NCBI GenBank assembly: GCA_000981625.1
Contig: LAQA01000056.1
Location: forward strand, 462-35,622
Reading direction: 5' to 3'
DNA: 35,161 nt
DNA from: Flavobacteriaceae bacterium ASP10-09a
Lineage (GTDB): Bacteria; Bacteroidota; Bacteroidia; Flavobacteriales; Flavobacteriaceae
Of the stretch, positions 24,333 to 33,915 are shown one piece after another. The notes beneath the pieces were generated by a model that was given only the letters and a program-made list of their open reading frames with translations, had not been told where the DNA came from and did not search any database. The position numbers and the translations under genes are program-made. Numbering within the stretch: position 1 is the first letter of the stretch; each line of letters begins with the position of its first letter.

Positions 24333-25544
24333 ATGAGATTACACAGAAATTTAACTTTTGCTGTTATAGACAGCATTAGAGATATATTTAATGAAGGTGT
24401 TTATGCGGATAAAGCTGTAGAAAAAGCACTAAAAAGAGACAAACGTTGGGGTGCAAGAGATCGTAAGTTTGTTGCAGAAACAATTTACGATATTGTACGT
24501 TGGAATCGATTGTATGCAGAAATAGCTGAAGTAAAGGCACCGTATGATAGAGATAACATTTGGAGATTATTTTCTGTATGGTGTATTTTAAGAGGAATTG
24601 CATTACCAGATTGGAATCAAGTTGGTGACGTGCCGGAAAGAAGAATAAAAGGTCGTTTTGCAGAATTATCTAGAACTAGAAAATACAGAGAATCTATTCC
24701 TGACTGGATGGATGAACTTTGTCTTTCTGAATTAGGTGAAGAGCTTTGGACGAAAGAAATTGCAGCTTTAAATATACAAGCCAGTGTAATCTTAAGAACA
24801 AATACCTTAAATATTTCTAGAGAAATTCTTCAAAAGAAATTAAAAGTAGAAGATGTTATTACGGAACTTGTTCCTGATCATCCAGATGCATTAATATTAC
24901 CAGAAAGAGCGAATGTTTTTAGAACTGAAGCTTTTCATAATGGTTATTTTGAAGTTCAAGATGCATCATCACAATTAGTTGCTGCTTATTTAGACGTAAA
25001 GCCAGGCATGAAAGTTATTGATACCTGTGCAGGTGCTGGTGGTAAAACTTTGCATTTATCAGCTTTAATGGAAAATAAAGGGCAGATTATTGCCATGGAT
25101 ATTTACGAAAGTAAACTACGCAAACTTAAGGTTCGAGCAAAAAGGAACAAAGCACATAATATAGATATGCGTGTCATTGATTCTACAAAACCTATCAAAA
25201 AATTACAAGGTAAAGCTGATAGAGTTTTAATTGATGCTCCTTGTTCTGGTTTGGGTGTTATTCGTAGAAACCCAGACTCTAAATGGAAGTTACAACCAGA
25301 ATTTATAGAAAATATTAAAAAAATTCAACAAGATATTTTACAGCAATATTCTACAATGGTAAAGCCAGGAGGAAAAATGGTGTATGCAACTTGTTCTATT
25401 TTACCTTCAGAAAATCAAAATCAAATTAAGACTTTCTTAACATCTGAAGCAGGAAAAGAGTTTATATTTGTGTCAGACAAAAAAGTTTTTGCCCATATTT
25501 CTGGCTTTGATGGATTTTATATGGCACTTTTAGAAAGAAAATAA
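24333..25544 (+). CDS. RsmB/NOL1/NOP2/Sun-family RNA m5C methyltransferase
   Basis: It is a SAM-dependent cytosine-5 methyltransferase, probably acting on 16S rRNA, of about 403 residues. The first 120 residues are helical, resembling the NusB-like leader of RsmB. Motif I is DTCAGAGGKTLHLSAL (about 229-244). Motif IV is DAPCSGLGVIRRNPD with the resolving Cys, and motif VI is YATCSILPSEN with the catalytic Cys. The frame is open from ATG 24267, but MRLHRNLTF fits the family start and the -7 box lies between, so 24333 is preferred. It is divergent from recG with overlapping upstream DNA. The exact target base is not shown by sequence. Confidence 0.87.
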   Translation: MRLHRNLTFAVIDSIRDIFNEGVYADKAVEKALKRDKRWGARDRKFVAETIYDIVRWNRLYAEIAEVKAPYDRDNIWRLFSVWCILRGIALPDWNQVGDVPERRIKGRFAELSRTRKYRESIPDWMDELCLSELGEELWTKEIAALNIQASVILRTNTLNISREILQKKLKVEDVITELVPDHPDALILPERANVFRTEAFHNGYFEVQDASSQLVAAYLDVKPGMKVIDTCAGAGGKTLHLSALMENKGQIIAMDIYESKLRKLKVRAKRNKAHNIDMRVIDSTKPIKKLQGKADRVLIDAPCSGLGVIRRNPDSKWKLQPEFIENIKKIQQDILQQYSTMVKPGGKMVYATCSILPSENQNQIKTFLTSEAGKEFIFVSDKKVFAHISGFDGFYMALLERK

Positions 25545-25618
25545 AACGATAAATTCATTGCTGATTTAACGTTATAATTGCTGAAAAAGAAGGTATCTAT
25601 TTTTTAAATTTAATATAT

Positions 25619-27832
25619 ATGATGAAAAAACTACTTATCTTAATTTTTATTACTTCATTCTCAGTTTCTTTTTCACAAGAACAGTATTATAGTAATGTGG
25701 ATTTAACATTAACCGGAATTCAACTTAAAAATGCATTAGCTGCAAAAATAATAGCAACTCATACTGCGCTGTCATATACAAGTGGTGGACCAGATGTTTG
25801 GGATGCTACAAAAGCAACTGATGAAAACCCAGCTAATACTAGTGACGTTATTTTATATTATGGTTGGGAAAGTGGAGATGACCAAGATATCACAAATGAT
25901 TTTTCTAGAGATAAAAACTTGCAAGACAGTGGTAGTGGAGAAAGTTTTGTTTGGAACAGAGAACATGTATTTCCTAAATCCTTGGCAAACCCAACATTAA
26001 ACACAGATGAACCTGGACCAGCTACAGACGCACATCATCTTAGAGCGGCAGACAGAACTCGTAATTCTACAAGAAACAACAGAAAATATGGAAGAGGTTC
26101 TGGAAATTCTGATTTTTCTACAGATACTTTTTCAGGTTTAAGTGGGGCAAATACAAATGCTTGGTATCCTGGAGATGATTGGAAAGGCGATGCTGCAAGA
26201 ATGATTATGTATATGTATATGCATTATGGAGAGGTTTGTTTACCAACCGCAGTTGGTGTTGGTAGTAAAGAGTTTACACCTGATGAAATGATTGATTTAT
26301 TTTTAGAATGGAATGTAGAAGATCCTGTTTCTGATATTGAAATTGCTAGAAACACCTATCATGAAAACAATTCTAACTATGCAGCACAAGGAAGCAGAAA
26401 TCCTTTTATAGACAACCCGTATTTAGCAACTAGAATTTGGGGAGGAAACTCTGCTGAAGATCGATGGGGTATTTATACAAGTAGTGATACTGAAGCTCCT
26501 ACTACTCCTACAGATGTAACATTAAGTAATATTACTTTAACTTCAATTGCTATTTCTTGGACTGCTTCTACTGATAATGTTGACGTGTCTGGGTATAATA
26601 TATATGTTGATGGTATTTTATCAGCACAAACTTCAAACTCAAGCACAAATACAACAATTTCTAACTTAAACACCAACACAACCTATAGTTTTACTGTTAT
26701 AGCAAGAGATATTATAAACAATCTTTCTAACGCAAGTACTCCTATCAATGGTACAACATTACAAGATACAGAAGCACCAACTGTACCAACAAATATTGTA
26801 ATTAGTAATGAGTCTGATTCTTCTTTTAAAGTAAGTTGGTCTGCTTCAACAGATAACAATGCTGTTAATGGCTACGAAGTTTTCGTTGATGGTGATTTAA
26901 ATGCTTCTACAACAGACCTTTTTTATACAGTTACAGCTTTAAATGCTTCTACAACTTATGCTGTACAAGTTTTAGCAAAAGATGTAGATAATAATAAATC
27001 TGCTAAAAGTACAACTGTAAATGCAACAACGACAGATGGTACTTCTAATGGTGTGACAGAATTATTTATTTCTGAATATGTAGAACCAGATGGTGGTAAT
27101 AATAAAGCAATTGAAATTGTAAATTTATCTAGTACTACCATTAGTTTAGCTGGTTATAGCCTACAGAAACAATCTAACGGCGGTTCTTGGGTAGATGATT
27201 TACCTTTAGATAATGCGGCTTTTTTAGTAGATCCTTCTGTAACTAGCATTATACCAAATGATGTCTTTGTATTAATACACGCTGGTGCAGCAGAACAAGA
27301 ATTAATAGACAACGCAGATTTAGTTGTGCCTAATAATCAACAAGCGCCTTATATATACGCATCTCCATTAAATTTTAACGGAAATGACCCTGTAGGGTTG
27401 TTTAAAAATGGTGTTTTAATAGATATTATTGGAGAAGATGGAAACTCTAGTAATCATATTCAGAATGCTACTTACAGAAGAAAAGGTAATATCTCAGAGC
27501 CTAATACTACTTTTAATTCTAATGAATGGGATATTTTAGACGCAAACACTTTTGATGGTATTGGTAGTCATACAGCTACTTTAGGTACAAAAAATATTAT
27601 TTTTGAATCTTTTAAAATGTTTCCAAACCCTACAAATGGAAATACCATTTATTTTAGTGTAACAGAAGATGCAACCATTAATATTTATACTATTTTAGGT
27701 AAACTGATGCAATCATCAGAAGTTACAAAAAGCAAAAATAGTATTGATGTTTCAAAATTTTCAACGGGTATTTATCTTTTAAAAATTAATTCTGGTAAAC
27801 AATTTATTACTAAGAAATTAATTAAAAACTAA
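25619..27832 (+). CDS. Secreted endonuclease I with two FN3 domains, lamin-tail domain and T9SS sorting domain
   Basis: It is predicted to be an extracellular or surface nuclease acting on DNA, possibly also RNA, 737 residues. It has a signal peptide 1-20 (cut before QEQYY) and an endonuclease I domain at about 22-285. The latter contains the catalytic segment WNREHVFPKS (His116), TDAHHLR, YPGDDWKGD and the closing RNPFIDNPYLATRIW. FN3 domains lie at about 292-382 and 383-472. A lamin-tail domain lies at about 480-655 (ELFISEYVEP...NKAIEI) and the Por sorting domain at about 666-737 (FPNPTNG...KKLIKN). Two adjacent ATGs are possible starts. A paralogue with the same layout follows after 55 bp. 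Confidence 0.88.
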   Translation: MMKKLLILIFITSFSVSFSQEQYYSNVDLTLTGIQLKNALAAKIIATHTALSYTSGGPDVWDATKATDENPANTSDVILYYGWESGDDQDITNDFSRDKNLQDSGSGESFVWNREHVFPKSLANPTLNTDEPGPATDAHHLRAADRTRNSTRNNRKYGRGSGNSDFSTDTFSGLSGANTNAWYPGDDWKGDAARMIMYMYMHYGEVCLPTAVGVGSKEFTPDEMIDLFLEWNVEDPVSDIEIARNTYHENNSNYAAQGSRNPFIDNPYLATRIWGGNSAEDRWGIYTSSDTEAPTTPTDVTLSNITLTSIAISWTASTDNVDVSGYNIYVDGILSAQTSNSSTNTTISNLNTNTTYSFTVIARDIINNLSNASTPINGTTLQDTEAPTVPTNIVISNESDSSFKVSWSASTDNNAVNGYEVFVDGDLNASTTDLFYTVTALNASTTYAVQVLAKDVDNNKSAKSTTVNATTTDGTSNGVTELFISEYVEPDGGNNKAIEIVNLSSTTISLAGYSLQKQSNGGSWVDDLPLDNAAFLVDPSVTSIIPNDVFVLIHAGAAEQELIDNADLVVPNNQQAPYIYASPLNFNGNDPVGLFKNGVLIDIIGEDGNSSNHIQNATYRRKGNISEPNTTFNSNEWDILDANTFDGIGSHTATLGTKNIIFESFKMFPNPTNGNTIYFSVTEDATINIYTILGKLMQSSEVTKSKNSIDVSKFSTGIYLLKINSGKQFITKKLIKN

Positions 27833-27887
27833 TATTACACTTTAACAAGACCATCCATAATTGAGTTGTTTTCAAATACTAAGAAAA

Positions 27888-29978
27888 ATGAAAAAAAAAT
27901 TACTATTATTATCTTTATTTTTAACGTTCGTTGTTTCTGCACAAGAGCAGTATTATAACGATGTAGATTTAACTGCTGAAGGAATTACATTAAAAGAAAA
28001 CTTAGCTACAAAAACAATAGCAACGCACGTAAATCTTTTAGATTATACACCTGGTGTTTGGGAAGCTTTAAAAATAACAGATGTAAACCCAGTTAATAGT
28101 TCAGAGGTTTTATTAATTTATGGTTTTTCTGCTTCTGGCATAACTGCAAGAACAAGAGGTATAAACGATAACAGTGGTAGTAATGGTGATTGGAACAGAG
28201 AGCACACCTATCCAAAATCTTTAGGAAATCCAAACCTAGGTTCTTCTGGTCCTGGTGCAGATGCGCATCATTTACGTCCTTCAGATGTACAATACAATGG
28301 CCAAAGAGGAAATAAAAAATTTGCTAATGGTTCTGGTAACTCTGGTGATGTTTCTGGAGGTTGGTACCCAGGTGATGAATGGAAAGGTGATATTGCAAGA
28401 ATGATGATGTACATGTACATTCATTACGGAAACCAGTGTTTACCAACAAATGTTGGTATTGGTAGCTCTGCTAATACTCCTGATGCAATGATCGATTTAT
28501 TTTTAGAATGGAATGCAGAAGATCCTGTTTCTGATTTTGAAAGACAAAGAAACACACATCATGACTCTAACCAAACCTACGCACAAGGAAATAGAAATCC
28601 TTTTATAGACAATGCTTATTTGGCAACTAGAATTTGGGGAGGAACTCCTGCTGAAGATTATTGGGGAATTTATACGTCTTCTGATTCAGAAGCACCAACC
28701 GTACCTACAAATGTTGTACTAAGTAATATTAGTACAACAAGTATCGATGTAACTTGGACAGCTTCTACAGATAACGTAGCTGTAACAAAGTATGAAATTT
28801 TTGTTAATGGCAACTATAACGGGTACACTACTAATACAAGTTATACGATATCAAACCTAAATTCAGGAACAGCCTATAGTATTAGTGTTTTAGCAAAAGA
28901 TATCGCAAATAACCAATCTGCACAATCAGCAGCAGTTAGCGAATCAACTTTAACAGATGCAACAGCACCAAGTATTCCTAGTAATGTGAACATTACAAAT
29001 GAAACAGGAACAAGTTTTAAAGTAAACTGGACGGCTTCTACTGATAATTCAGGCGTAACTGGATACGATGTTTACATTGATGGCTCTCTTCATGGAACGA
29101 CCGCAAATACAAGTTATAATGTTACAGGTCTAACAGCGTCAACAACTTACAGCGCTCGTGTTTCTGCAAAAGATCAAGCAAACAATACCTCTTCTCAATC
29201 TACAGCAGTTTCCGCAACTACAACAGATGGTAGTAATAATATTGTCGAATTATTTATCTCTGAATATGTAGAAGGAAGTGGCAATAACAAAGCGATAGAA
29301 ATCGCAAATATTACTGAAAACCCTATTAATTTATCAAATTACAGCATAAAAAAGCAATCGAATGGTGCAGGAGATTGGGTAAATGAATTGCCATTAAGTG
29401 GAACAATTGCAGTGAATGATGTTTTTGTTATGATTCATTTTCAGGCTGATGACAATACTTTAACTTCGGAAGCTGATTTAGTAGCACCACAAGGTTCAAA
29501 CTATGGTGCTCCTATAAACTTTAATGGAAATGATCCAATAGGCTTATTTAAAGATGGTGTTTTAATCGATATCGTTGGTGTTTTGGGAGAATCCGTTAAG
29601 AATTTTGAAAATATGACATTAAGAAGAAAAACTAATGTTACAGAACCTAATACCACATATACAGAGAGTGAATGGGATGAATTTCCACAAGGCACTGTAG
29701 ACGGTATTGGTTACCATGGCGACACAGCTAGTGCTGACGACTATTTAATGGATGCGATTACATTTTATCCTAATCCTACAAACGGAAACACTATTTACTT
29801 TAAAACAATAGAAAACATTACAGTTAACATATACAATGTAATAGGTCAAATAGTAAAATCAGCAAAAATTACTGAACTTAAAAACAGTATTGATATTTCT
29901 AATTTGTCGAAAGGTGTTTTTATTATCAAAATAAATATTTATGAAACAAGTATTTCTAAAAAGCTAATAAAAAACTAA
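27888..29978 (+). CDS. Second secreted endonuclease I, same domain plan
   Basis: It has 696 residues from MKKKLLLLSL. A TTG nine codons upstream gives no signal peptide advantage and was rejected. The signal peptide ends VVSA/QEQYY. The endonuclease I domain is at about 20-255 with WNREHTYPKS (His106), ADAHHLRPSD and RNPFIDNAYLATRIWGG. FN3 domains lie at about 268-357 and 358-447. The lamin-tail domain is at about 452-610 and the Por sorting domain at about 625-696. It lacks roughly 25 residues present in the nuclease domain of its neighbour and has a shorter lamin-tail domain. It arose by tandem duplication and has diverged considerably. A strong terminator follows. Confidence 0.88.
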   Translation: MKKKLLLLSLFLTFVVSAQEQYYNDVDLTAEGITLKENLATKTIATHVNLLDYTPGVWEALKITDVNPVNSSEVLLIYGFSASGITARTRGINDNSGSNGDWNREHTYPKSLGNPNLGSSGPGADAHHLRPSDVQYNGQRGNKKFANGSGNSGDVSGGWYPGDEWKGDIARMMMYMYIHYGNQCLPTNVGIGSSANTPDAMIDLFLEWNAEDPVSDFERQRNTHHDSNQTYAQGNRNPFIDNAYLATRIWGGTPAEDYWGIYTSSDSEAPTVPTNVVLSNISTTSIDVTWTASTDNVAVTKYEIFVNGNYNGYTTNTSYTISNLNSGTAYSISVLAKDIANNQSAQSAAVSESTLTDATAPSIPSNVNITNETGTSFKVNWTASTDNSGVTGYDVYIDGSLHGTTANTSYNVTGLTASTTYSARVSAKDQANNTSSQSTAVSATTTDGSNNIVELFISEYVEGSGNNKAIEIANITENPINLSNYSIKKQSNGAGDWVNELPLSGTIAVNDVFVMIHFQADDNTLTSEADLVAPQGSNYGAPINFNGNDPIGLFKDGVLIDIVGVLGESVKNFENMTLRRKTNVTEPNTTYTESEWDEFPQGTVDGIGYHGDTASADDYLMDAITFYPNPTNGNTIYFKTIENITVNIYNVIGQIVKSAKITELKNSIDISNLSKGVFIIKINIYETSISKKLIKN

Positions 29979-29997
29979 GGAAACTTATAAATAACAT

Positions 29998-30031
29998 AAA
30001 AAAGACTGTCTTTAAAAGGCAGTCTTTTTTT
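29998..30031 (+). terminator. Intrinsic terminator after the nuclease pair
   Basis: A-run, then stem GACTGTC/GGCAGTC (one G-T pair) with a 7-base AT loop and a run of seven T. The flanking A and T runs extend the stem to about 13 bp, so it could act in both directions. Confidence 0.85.
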
Positions 30032-30102
30032 ATGTTTAATAACATCGTGAATAACTACCTTATTTCAATAAAATAATTCATCAAAATTAAGTTGAAAAAA
30101 AG

Positions 30103-30110
30103 TAAATTTG
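30103..30110 (+). promoter_or_regulatory. -7 box candidate of purL
   Basis: TAAATTTG followed by CAT is an exact TAnnTTTG match 34 bases before the purL ATG. No clear TTG lies at standard spacing. It falls between the terminator and purL, as expected for a stand-alone unit. Confidence 0.45.
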
Positions 30111-30144
30111 CATTTTTACAACAACAAGAAAACACAACACTATA

Positions 30145-33100
30145 ATGATTCATTTCTTTGGAAATAAAAACAGTAAAGTATTCGCTGTTCAAACAACAAA
30201 AGAATTAACTGCTACAACAATCTCTAAACTGACTTGGCTTTTTGCCAATCAACCAAAAATAGAACAAATATCATTAGATGCTTTTTTTGTTGGACCAAGA
30301 GCAGCAATGATTACTCCTTGGAGCACAAATGCAGTAGAAATCACTCAGAATATGGGTATCAAAAATATTATCAGAATTGAAGAATTTACTTCAACTACTG
30401 AAGATTTTTCTGATTTTGACCCAATGATTTCTGAAAAATTTAATGGTTTACATCAAGAGTCATTTACAATAGATATTAAACCAGAAGCTATTTTAGATAT
30501 TGAAGATATTGCTGCCTACAATAATGAAGAAGGCTTGTCTTTAAGTGATGATGAAGTTGCTTATTTAGAAAGTGTCGCTAACAAAATAGGAAGAAAATTA
30601 ACAGATTCTGAAGTATTTGGTTTTTCTCAAGTAAACTCAGAACACTGTAGACATAAAATATTTAACGGAACTTTTGTTATTGATGGCGAAGAAATGCCAA
30701 CATCATTATTTCAGTTGATAAAAGAAACAGCTAAACAATTTCCTAACGATATTGTTTCTGCATATAAAGATAATGTTGCTTTTATAAAAGGTCCAAAAGT
30801 GGAACAGTTTGCTCCTAAAACAGCAGACAAACCAGATTTTTATCAAACAGAAGACTTTGAATCTGTAATTTCTATAAAAGCAGAAACACACAACTTCCCA
30901 ACAACTGTAGAGCCTTTTAATGGTGCTGCAACAGGTTCTGGAGGAGAAATTAGAGATAGATTAGCTGGCGGAAAAGGTTCTTTACCTTTAGCAGGAACGG
31001 CAGTTTATATGACTTCTTACTCTCGGTTAGACGAAAATAGATATTGGGAGCATAAATTTGAAGCAAGAGATTGGTTGTATCAATCACCAATGGATATTTT
31101 AATAAAAGCATCTAACGGAGCTTCTGACTTTGGAAACAAATTTGGACAACCATTAATCACAGGTTCAGTATTAACTTTTGAACATGAAGAGAATTCATCA
31201 TCTAGTGCTACGAAACCTAGAAAATTAGGATATGATAAGGTAATCATGCAAGCTGGTGGAATTGGTTATGGAAAAGCAGATCAAGCATTAAAAGACACAC
31301 CTAAAGAAGGAGATAAAATTGTAATTCTTGGGGGTGAAAATTATAGAATTGGAATGGGTGGTGCTGCAGTTTCATCATCAGATACTGGAGAATTTGCTTC
31401 AGGAATTGAATTAAACGCAGTACAAAGATCTAACCCAGAAATGCAAAAGCGTGCTGCAAATGCAGTTCGTGGTATGGTAGAAAGCAAAGAAAACTTTATT
31501 GTTTCTATACACGATCATGGAGCTGGAGGACATTTAAATTGTTTATCAGAATTAGTAGAAGATACTGGTGGTAAAATTAATTTAGATAAATTGCCAATTG
31601 GTGATCCTACTTTATCCGCAAAAGAAATTATAGGTAATGAATCTCAAGAAAGAATGGGATTGGTTATTGCTGAAAAAAATATAGACACTTTACAAAAAAT
31701 TGCAGAACGTGAGCGTTCTCCAATGTATACTGTTGGTGAAGTTACAGGAAATAATAGATTTACTTTTGAATCTAAAACCAAAGGCGACAAACCGATGGAT
31801 TTAGCTTTAGAAGACATGTTTGGTTCTTCTCCAAAAACTATTTTAACAGATACAACTGTTGTAAGAAACTATAAGAATTCAAGGTATAAAATCAAGAATT
31901 TACAAGTCTATTTAAAGCAAGTTTTACAATTGGAAGCTGTTGCTTGTAAAGATTGGTTAACAAATAAAGTAGATAGATGTGTTGGTGGTAAAGTTGCCAA
32001 ACAACAATGTGTTGGCCCGTTACAGATTCCATTAAACAACGTTGGTGTAATGGCATTAGATTATAACGGTAAAGAAGGGATTGCAACTTCAATCGGCCAC
32101 TCGCCTATTTCTGGATTAATTAACCCAGAAGCTGGTAGTAGAAATGCGATTACTGAGTCTTTAACAAATATTATATGGGCTCCTTTGAAAGACAACTTAG
32201 ATTCAATTTCGTTATCAGCAAATTGGATGTGGCCTTGTAAAAATGAGGGTGAAGACGCACGTTTATATAAAGCGGTAAAAGCGGTTTCAGAATTCTCTAT
32301 CGATTTAGGAATTAATGTTCCTACAGGAAAAGACTCTTTATCAATGAAGCAAAAATATGCAGATGATGAAGTAATTTCTCCAGGTACCGTTGTTATTTCA
32401 GCTGCAGGAAATTGTAATGAAATAAGTAAAGTTATTGAACCTCTATTGAAGATTGATGGTGGAAACATCTACTATATTAATATTTCTCAAGATGATTTTA
32501 AATTAGGAGGAAGTTCTTTTCATCAAGTTTTAAATACGATTGGAAATGAAGCTCCTGATGTAAAAAATAGTGCTTTTGTAAAAAACACTTTTAATACAAT
32601 TCAAGAGTTAATTAAAGGTGATAAAATTACTGCAGGACACGATGTTGCTTCTGGTGGTTTGATTACAACTTTATTAGAAATGTGTTTTGCTGATATAAAT
32701 CTTGGAGCAGATTTTAACATCTCAACTCTAAGTGAAGAAGATACTATAAAAGTCTTATTTGCTGAAAATTCAGGAATTGTCTTTCAAGCAGATGCTTCTG
32801 TGGAAACAGTTTTATCAGAAAATAATATTGAGTTCTTTAATATAGGAACTGCAAACAATTCTGGAACAGTAAATATCAAAAACAATGAGGATAATTTCTC
32901 TTTTGATGTTTCTGAAATGAGAGATGTTTGGTATAAAACTTCTTTCCTACTCGACCAAAAACAAACTGCAAACGGTTTAGCAAAAGATCGTTTTGATAAT
33001 TATAAAAATCAGCCTTTACAATATACTTTTCCAAAGAACTTTAAGGGTAAATTACCAAAAATAAATTCTAAGGGAGCAAAACCAAAAGCTGCAATTATTC

Positions 33101-33825
33101 GCGAGAAAGGTTCAAATTCTGAACGTGAAATGGCAAATGCAATGTATTTAGCTGGTTTTGATGTAAAAGATGTACACATGACAGATTTAATTTCTGGTCG
33201 TGAAACACTAGAAGATATTCAATTTATTGGTGCTGTTGGTGGTTTTTCTAATTCAGATGTTTTAGGGTCTGCTAAAGGTTGGGCTGGAGCATTTTTATAC
33301 AATCCAAAAGCAAAAAAAGCATTAAAAAACTTCTTTAAAAGAGAAGATACTTTATCTGTTGGTATTTGTAATGGTGCTCAGTTATGGATGGAATTAGATT
33401 TGATCAATCCAAAACATAAAGTGCATGGTAAATTGGTTCATAATGATTCTAACAAACATGAATCTTCTTTTACATCTGTAAAAATTCAAGAAAATAATTC
33501 TGTAATGTTATCTAGTTTAGCAGGAACAGAATTAGGGGTTTGGATTTCTCACGGAGAAGGAAAATTCAACTTACCAGAATCTGAAGAAAATTATAACATA
33601 GTTGCAAAATACGGTTATGAAGGGTACCCTAATAACCCGAATGGATCAGACTTTAACACAGCTATGATGTGTGATACGACTGGCCGTCATTTAGTAACAA
33701 TGCCACATATAGAACGTTCTACTTTTCAATGGAACTGGGCAAACTATCCTACGGAAAGAAAAGACGAAGTTTCACCTTGGTTAGAGGCTTTTGTGAATGC
33801 TAAGAAATGGATTGAAAACAACTAA
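30145..33825 (+). CDS. purL: Phosphoribosylformylglycinamidine synthase, large single-chain form
   Basis: It converts FGAR to FGAM with ATP and glutamine in de novo purine synthesis. It has 1226 residues, close to the long (about 1,200-1,300) PurL type that fuses synthetase and glutaminase. The FGAM synthetase linker has FSQVNSEHCRHKIFNG. The ATP/substrate segment is SIKAETHNFPTTVEPFNGAATGSGG-like, followed by RDRLAGGKGSLPLAGT. Two AIRS-type halves follow. The C-terminal class I amidotransferase (about 980-1226) has nucleophile Cys1075 (GICNGAQLW), His1188 and Glu1190 (MPHIER). It stands alone between two terminators. No FGAR amidotransferase domain is missing. Confidence 0.97.
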   Translation: MIHFFGNKNSKVFAVQTTKELTATTISKLTWLFANQPKIEQISLDAFFVGPRAAMITPWSTNAVEITQNMGIKNIIRIEEFTSTTEDFSDFDPMISEKFNGLHQESFTIDIKPEAILDIEDIAAYNNEEGLSLSDDEVAYLESVANKIGRKLTDSEVFGFSQVNSEHCRHKIFNGTFVIDGEEMPTSLFQLIKETAKQFPNDIVSAYKDNVAFIKGPKVEQFAPKTADKPDFYQTEDFESVISIKAETHNFPTTVEPFNGAATGSGGEIRDRLAGGKGSLPLAGTAVYMTSYSRLDENRYWEHKFEARDWLYQSPMDILIKASNGASDFGNKFGQPLITGSVLTFEHEENSSSSATKPRKLGYDKVIMQAGGIGYGKADQALKDTPKEGDKIVILGGENYRIGMGGAAVSSSDTGEFASGIELNAVQRSNPEMQKRAANAVRGMVESKENFIVSIHDHGAGGHLNCLSELVEDTGGKINLDKLPIGDPTLSAKEIIGNESQERMGLVIAEKNIDTLQKIAERERSPMYTVGEVTGNNRFTFESKTKGDKPMDLALEDMFGSSPKTILTDTTVVRNYKNSRYKIKNLQVYLKQVLQLEAVACKDWLTNKVDRCVGGKVAKQQCVGPLQIPLNNVGVMALDYNGKEGIATSIGHSPISGLINPEAGSRNAITESLTNIIWAPLKDNLDSISLSANWMWPCKNEGEDARLYKAVKAVSEFSIDLGINVPTGKDSLSMKQKYADDEVISPGTVVISAAGNCNEISKVIEPLLKIDGGNIYYINISQDDFKLGGSSFHQVLNTIGNEAPDVKNSAFVKNTFNTIQELIKGDKITAGHDVASGGLITTLLEMCFADINLGADFNISTLSEEDTIKVLFAENSGIVFQADASVETVLSENNIEFFNIGTANNSGTVNIKNNEDNFSFDVSEMRDVWYKTSFLLDQKQTANGLAKDRFDNYKNQPLQYTFPKNFKGKLPKINSKGAKPKAAIIREKGSNSEREMANAMYLAGFDVKDVHMTDLISGRETLEDIQFIGAVGGFSNSDVLGSAKGWAGAFLYNPKAKKALKNFFKREDTLSVGICNGAQLWMELDLINPKHKVHGKLVHNDSNKHESSFTSVKIQENNSVMLSSLAGTELGVWISHGEGKFNLPESEENYNIVAKYGYEGYPNNPNGSDFNTAMMCDTTGRHLVTMPHIERSTFQWNWANYPTERKDEVSPWLEAFVNAKKWIENN

Positions 33826-33846
33826 TTTTACCCTAAATTATATATC

Positions 33847-33876
33847 TAAAAGGGCTTTAAAAAGCCCTTTTTTTTT
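33847..33876 (+). terminator. Intrinsic terminator of purL
   Basis: AAAGGGCT and AGCCCTTT arms around a short TTAAAA-type loop are followed by a run of about nine T. It begins about 20 bp after the purL stop. Confidence 0.88.
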
Positions 33877-33915
33877 GCGCTAATATTAGCTAAATAAACA
33901 TTTTATGAAGTACAA

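Noticed and set aside
32061-32468. Minus-strand open frame of 135 codons within purL
   Set aside because: It is antisense to a conserved enzyme, with no signal, motif or start context.
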